In this document: positions 52,260-55,713 of the stretch, piece by piece | How positions within the stretch are numbered: position 1 is the stretch's first letter | How the letters are laid out: each line of letters opens with the position of its first letter | DNA from: Streptomyces hygroscopicus subsp. hygroscopicus | GTDB taxonomy: Bacteria > Actinomycetota > Actinomycetes > Streptomycetales > Streptomycetaceae | Direction of reading: 5' to 3' | Assembly (NCBI RefSeq): GCF_001553455.1 | Contig: NZ_BBOX01000051.1 | Location: forward strand, 1 to 55,713 | DNA: 55,713 nucleotides | Notes under the pieces: generated by a model | What the model saw: only the letters and a program-made list of their open reading frames with translations | Databases searched by the model: none | What the model was told of the DNA's origin: nothing | Program-made: the position numbers and the translations under genes

Positions 52260-55200
52260 TCAGATGTCGAAGACCTCGCCGACCAGCGTCTGCTGCTCCG
52301 CCTGGTGCCGCTTGTTCGACCCCACCGCGGGCGAGGACGAGTGCGGACGGGAGACCCGGACCAGGCGCTCGGCGGCGGGGACGTCCGCGCCGACCGACAG
52401 CTCCAGGTGGTCGATCAGGTTGAGGGCGACGAACGGCCAGGCACCCTGGTTGGCCGGCTCCTCCTGCGCCCAGACGAACTTCTCGACGCCCGAGTACTTG
52501 GCGATCTCGGCCTGCAGCTCGGTACCCGGCAGCGGGTACAGCCGCTCCAGACGGATGATGGCCGTGTCCGTCACACCGCGCTTGTCCCGCTCCGCGGCCA
52601 GGTCGTAGTAGACCTTGCCGGAGCAGAAGACCACCTTGCGCACCGCGGCCGGGTCGATCGTCTCGTCGCCGATCACCGGGCGGAAGGAGCCGGTGAGGAA
52701 CTCCTCGGTCTTCGACGCCGCGGCCTTCAGCCGCAGCATCGACTTCGGGGTGAAGACGACCAGCGGCTTGTGGTGCGGGTTGTGGACCTGCCAGCGCAGC
52801 AGGTGGAAGTAGTTCGACGGCAGCGTCGGCATGGCGACCGTCATGTTGTTCTGCGCGCACAGCTGGAGGAAGCGCTCGATACGGGCCGAGGAGTGGTCCG
52901 GGCCCTGGCCCTCGTAGCCGTGCGGCAGCAGCAGGGTGACCCCGGAGGTCTGGCCCCACTTCTGCTCGGCCGAGGAGATGAACTCGTCGACGATGGTCTG
53001 CGCGCCGTTGACGAAGTCACCGAACTGCGCTTCCCACATGACCAGGGCGTCCGGACGGGCCAGCGAGTAGCCGTACTCGAAGCCCATCGCCGCGTACTCG
53101 CTGAGCAGCGAGTCGTAGACGTTGTACCGGGCCTGGTCCTCGGTCAGGTACAGCAGCGGGGTGTAGTCGTCACCGGTCTCGCGGTCCACCAGCACCGCGT
53201 GGCGCTGGCCGAAGGTGCCGCGGCGGGAGTCCTGGCCGGCGAGCCGGACCGGGGTGCCCTCCATCAGCAGCGAGCCGATGGCGAGGGTCTCGCCCATGCC
53301 CCAGTCGATCGTGTCGTCCTCGATCATCGCCGCGCGCCGCTGGAGCTGCGGGAGCAGCCGCGGGTGGACGGTGATCCGGTCGGGGATGTTGACCTGGGAC
53401 TCGGCGATCCGCTTGACGACCTCCTGGGAGACGCCCGTCTGGACCGCGACCGGGAACTCCGGCTGCGGCTCGGGGACCTCGGCCGGGGCCGGGGCCGAGA
53501 CCGCGTCGCGGACCTCGGTGAAGACCTTCTCCAGCTGGCCCTGGAAGTCCTGGAGCGCCTGCTCGGCCTCTTCCAGGGTGATGTCGCCGCGCCCGATCAG
53601 CGACTCGGTGTAGAGCTTGCGCACCGAGCGCTTCTTGTCGATCAGGTCGTACATCAGCGGCTGGGTGAAACCGGGGTTGTCGGTCTCGTTGTGGCCGCGG
53701 CGGCGGTAGCAGATCAGGTCGATGACCACGTCCTTGTTGAACGCCTGGCGGAACTCGAAGGCGAGCCGCGCGACGCGGACGACGGCCTCCGGGTCGTCGC
53801 CGTTGACGTGGAAGATCGGCGCCTCGATCATGCGCGCCACATCGGTGGCGTACATCGAGGAGCGGGACGCGGCCGGGGCGGCGGTGAAGCCGACCTGGTT
53901 GTTGATCACGATGTGCACGGTGCCGCCGGTGCGGTAGCCGCGCAGCTGCGACATGTTCAGCGTCTCGGCGACCACGCCCTGGCCCGCGAAGGCCGCGTCG
54001 CCGTGGAGGGCGACGGGCAGCACGGTGAAGTCGGTGCCGGCCTTGCCGATGATGTCCTGCTTGGCGCGGACGACGCCCTCCAGGACCGGGTCCACGGCCT
54101 CCAGGTGGGAGGGGTTGGCGGTCAGCGAGACCTTGATCTGCTCGCCGTCCAGGCCGGTGAAGGTGCCCTCGGCGCCCAGGTGGTACTTGACGTCACCGGA
54201 GCCGTGCATGGACTTCGGGTCGAGGTTGCCCTCGAACTCGCGGAAGATCTGCGCGTACGACTTGCCGACGATGTTGGCGAGGACGTTGAGCCGGCCGCGG
54301 TGGGCCATGCCGATGACGACCTCGTCCAGGCGCGACTCGGCGGCCGCGTCCAGCACCGCGTCCAGCAGCGGGATGACGGACTCGCCGCCCTCCAGGGAGA
54401 ACCGCTTCTGGCCGACGTACTTGGTCTGCAGGAAGGTCTCGAACGCCTCCGCCGCGTTGAGCCGGCGCAGGATGCGCAGCTGCTCCTCGCGCTCCGGCTT
54501 GTCGTGGCTGCGTTCGACGCGGTCCTGGATCCACTTGCGCTGCTTGGGGTCCTGGATGTGCATGAACTCGATGCCGGTGGTGCGGCAGTACGAGTCGCGC
54601 AGCACGCCCAGGATGTCGCGCAGCTTCATCATGGTCTTGCCCGCGAAGCCGCCGACCGCGAACTCGCGCTCCAGGTCCCACAGGGTGAGCCCGTGCTCGA
54701 CGATGTCCAGGTCGGGGTGCTTGCGCTGGCGGTACTCCAGCGGGTCGGTGTCGGCCATGACGTGGCCGCGGACCCGGTAGGCGTGGATCAGGTCGAAGAC
54801 CCGCGCCGCCTTGGTGACGTCGTCGTCGTGGCTGACGTCGATGTCCCGCAGCCAGCGGACCGGCTCGTAGGGGATGCGCAGCGCCTTGAAGATCTCGTCG
54901 TAGAAGTCGTTCTCGCCGAGCAGCAGCTGGCTCATGATCCGCAGGAACTCGCCGGAGGCGGCGCCCTGGATCACCCGGTGGTCATAGGTGCTGGTCAGCG
55001 TCATGACCTTGGAGATGCCCAGCTTGTTCAGGGTGTCCTGGGAGGTGCCCTGGAACTCGGCCGGGTACTCCATCGCGCCGACGCCGACGATCAGGCCCTG
55101 GCCGGGCATCAGCCGCGGCACCGAGTGGACGGTGCCGATGCCGCCGGGGTTGGTGAGGGAGGCCGTGACGCCGGTGAAGTCCTCCATCGTGAGCTTGCCG

Positions 55201-55713
55201 GCGCGGGCGCGGCGGACGATGTCCTCGTACGCCTGCCAGAACTCGAAGAAGTTCAGCGTCTCGGCCTTCTTGATCGCCGCGACGACGAGCTGGCGGTCGC
55301 CGTTGGGCTTGACCAGGTCGATGGCGAGGCCGAGGTTGACGTGCTCGGGCTTGACCAGGGTCGGCTTGCCGTCCTTCTCGGTGAACGAGTAGTTCATCGA
55401 GGGCATCGCCTTCAGCGCCTGCACCATGGCGTAGCCGATCAGGTGCGTGAAGGACACCTTGCCGCCGCGGGCGCGCTTGAGGTGGTTGTTGATGACGATG
55501 CGGTTGTCGAACAGCAGCTTGACCGGGACGGCGCGCACCGAGGTGGCCGTCGGCAGCGCGAGCGACGCGTTCATGTTCTTCGCCACGGCGGCGGAGGGGC
55601 CGCGCAGGGTGACCAGCTCCGGGCCGGCGGCGGGCGCGGCGGGCTCGGTCTTCTTGGCGGAGACCGTCCGCTCGGCCGGGATCGGCTTGACCGGCGCGGG
55701 CTTCGCCGGGGCC
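52260..55713 (-). CDS. kgd: multifunctional 2-oxoglutarate decarboxylase/dehydrogenase E1-E2 (5' end outside the window)
   Basis: The C-terminal 1150 residues of the actinobacterial KGD/SucA enzyme; the N-terminus lies beyond the window end. An Ala/Pro/Lys linker (to about 55600) is followed by an E2o-like acyltransferase domain ([40 protein letters not shown]). Then comes the thiamine-dependent E1o part ([81 protein letters not shown]). It decarboxylates 2-oxoglutarate in the TCA cycle and works with E2/E3 of pyruvate dehydrogenase; in actinobacteria it is inhibited by unphosphorylated GarA/OdhI. The internal ATG at 55586 is not the true start. Confidence 0.97.
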   Translation of the reverse strand, partial: APAKPAPVKPIPAERTVSAKKTEPAAPAAGPELVTLRGPSAAVAKNMNASLALPTATSVRAVPVKLLFDNRIVINNHLKRARGGKVSFTHLIGYAMVQALKAMPSMNYSFTEKDGKPTLVKPEHVNLGLAIDLVKPNGDRQLVVAAIKKAETLNFFEFWQAYEDIVRRARAGKLTMEDFTGVTASLTNPGGIGTVHSVPRLMPGQGLIVGVGAMEYPAEFQGTSQDTLNKLGISKVMTLTSTYDHRVIQGAASGEFLRIMSQLLLGENDFYDEIFKALRIPYEPVRWLRDIDVSHDDDVTKAARVFDLIHAYRVRGHVMADTDPLEYRQRKHPDLDIVEHGLTLWDLEREFAVGGFAGKTMMKLRDILGVLRDSYCRTTGIEFMHIQDPKQRKWIQDRVERSHDKPEREEQLRILRRLNAAEAFETFLQTKYVGQKRFSLEGGESVIPLLDAVLDAAAESRLDEVVIGMAHRGRLNVLANIVGKSYAQIFREFEGNLDPKSMHGSGDVKYHLGAEGTFTGLDGEQIKVSLTANPSHLEAVDPVLEGVVRAKQDIIGKAGTDFTVLPVALHGDAAFAGQGVVAETLNMSQLRGYRTGGTVHIVINNQVGFTAAPAASRSSMYATDVARMIEAPIFHVNGDDPEAVVRVARLAFEFRQAFNKDVVIDLICYRRRGHNETDNPGFTQPLMYDLIDKKRSVRKLYTESLIGRGDITLEEAEQALQDFQGQLEKVFTEVRDAVSAPAPAEVPEPQPEFPVAVQTGVSQEVVKRIAESQVNIPDRITVHPRLLPQLQRRAAMIEDDTIDWGMGETLAIGSLLMEGTPVRLAGQDSRRGTFGQRHAVLVDRETGDDYTPLLYLTEDQARYNVYDSLLSEYAAMGFEYGYSLARPDALVMWEAQFGDFVNGAQTIVDEFISSAEQKWGQTSGVTLLLPHGYEGQGPDHSSARIERFLQLCAQNNMTVAMPTLPSNYFHLLRWQVHNPHHKPLVVFTPKSMLRLKAAASKTEEFLTGSFRPVIGDETIDPAAVRKVVFCSGKVYYDLAAERDKRGVTDTAIIRLERLYPLPGTELQAEIAKYSGVEKFVWAQEEPANQGAWPFVALNLIDHLELSVGADVPAAERLVRVSRPHSSSPAVGSNKRHQAEQQTLVGEVFDI

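Overview
The window is chromosomal DNA from a high-GC actinomycete, almost certainly a Streptomyces. The evidence is GC-rich third codon positions, GTG/TTG starts, a SigH-type partner-switching locus, nickel SOD with its SodX peptidase, snapalysin with a divergent LysR gene, and the actinobacterial multifunctional 2-oxoglutarate decarboxylase/dehydrogenase. The order sigH - sodN/sodX - polar amino-acid ABC transporter - malic enzyme - alcohol dehydrogenase - kgd matches, from memory, the core SCO5242-SCO5281 segment of S. coelicolor, with accessory blocks inserted.

Layout. 0.3-6.4 kb: sigma factor plus anti-sigma kinase, GNAT, UBP zinc finger, CPA1 antiporter, amidase, glutaminase. 6.6-9.2 kb: small Zn protein, AraC regulator, VOC protein with a degenerate copy of its 3' end, KASIII-like synthase. 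9.5-11.3 kb: two STAS anti-sigma antagonists (the first behind a SigB/SigH-type promoter) and a small membrane protein. 11.5-16.2 kb: snapalysin/LysR, and a TetR gene divergent from a PDR-type reductase plus FMN protein, with a paired operator. 16.5-21.1 kb: PAS-GAF-PP2C-kinase phosphatase, TetR, two DUF5994 genes.

21.55-32.50 kb is an integrated island of about 11 kb at the 3' end of sodN. It is bounded by a 23-bp direct repeat, and each copy is preceded by the broken 3' end of the same tyrosine-recombinase type. The island carries a 1700-residue STAND-like NTPase with a nuclease-like N-terminus (candidate antiphage protein). It also carries a NUDIX / frameshifted XRE-TPR / unknown / phosphotransferase-like / methyltransferase / HAD cassette.

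32.5-42.2 kb: sodN, sodX, CGNR regulator, methyltransferase, ABC transporter, malic enzyme, alcohol dehydrogenase, ABM protein. 42.3-44.3 kb: DUF4097-PadR operon with a palindromic operator. 44.7-49.1 kb: an adenylation-thiolation-thioesterase synthetase, NAD-dependent reductase and NTF2-like protein, the gene set expected for a p-terphenyl core. 49.3-51.6 kb: nitroreductase, TetR, SARP-like regulator. 51.7 kb to the end: DUF6104 and kgd (5' end outside the window).

The most striking window-wide signal is minisatellite-like tandem repeats. At many loci the repeat unit contains, or runs into, the last codons and stop codon of the adjacent gene (amidase, VOC, small TM protein, snapalysin, PDR reductase, PP2C phosphatase, A-T-TE synthetase, NTF2 protein, DUF6104). 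Four genes also carry in-frame repeat expansions (AraC, second STAS, LysR, NTF2-like). No tRNA, rRNA or CRISPR was seen.
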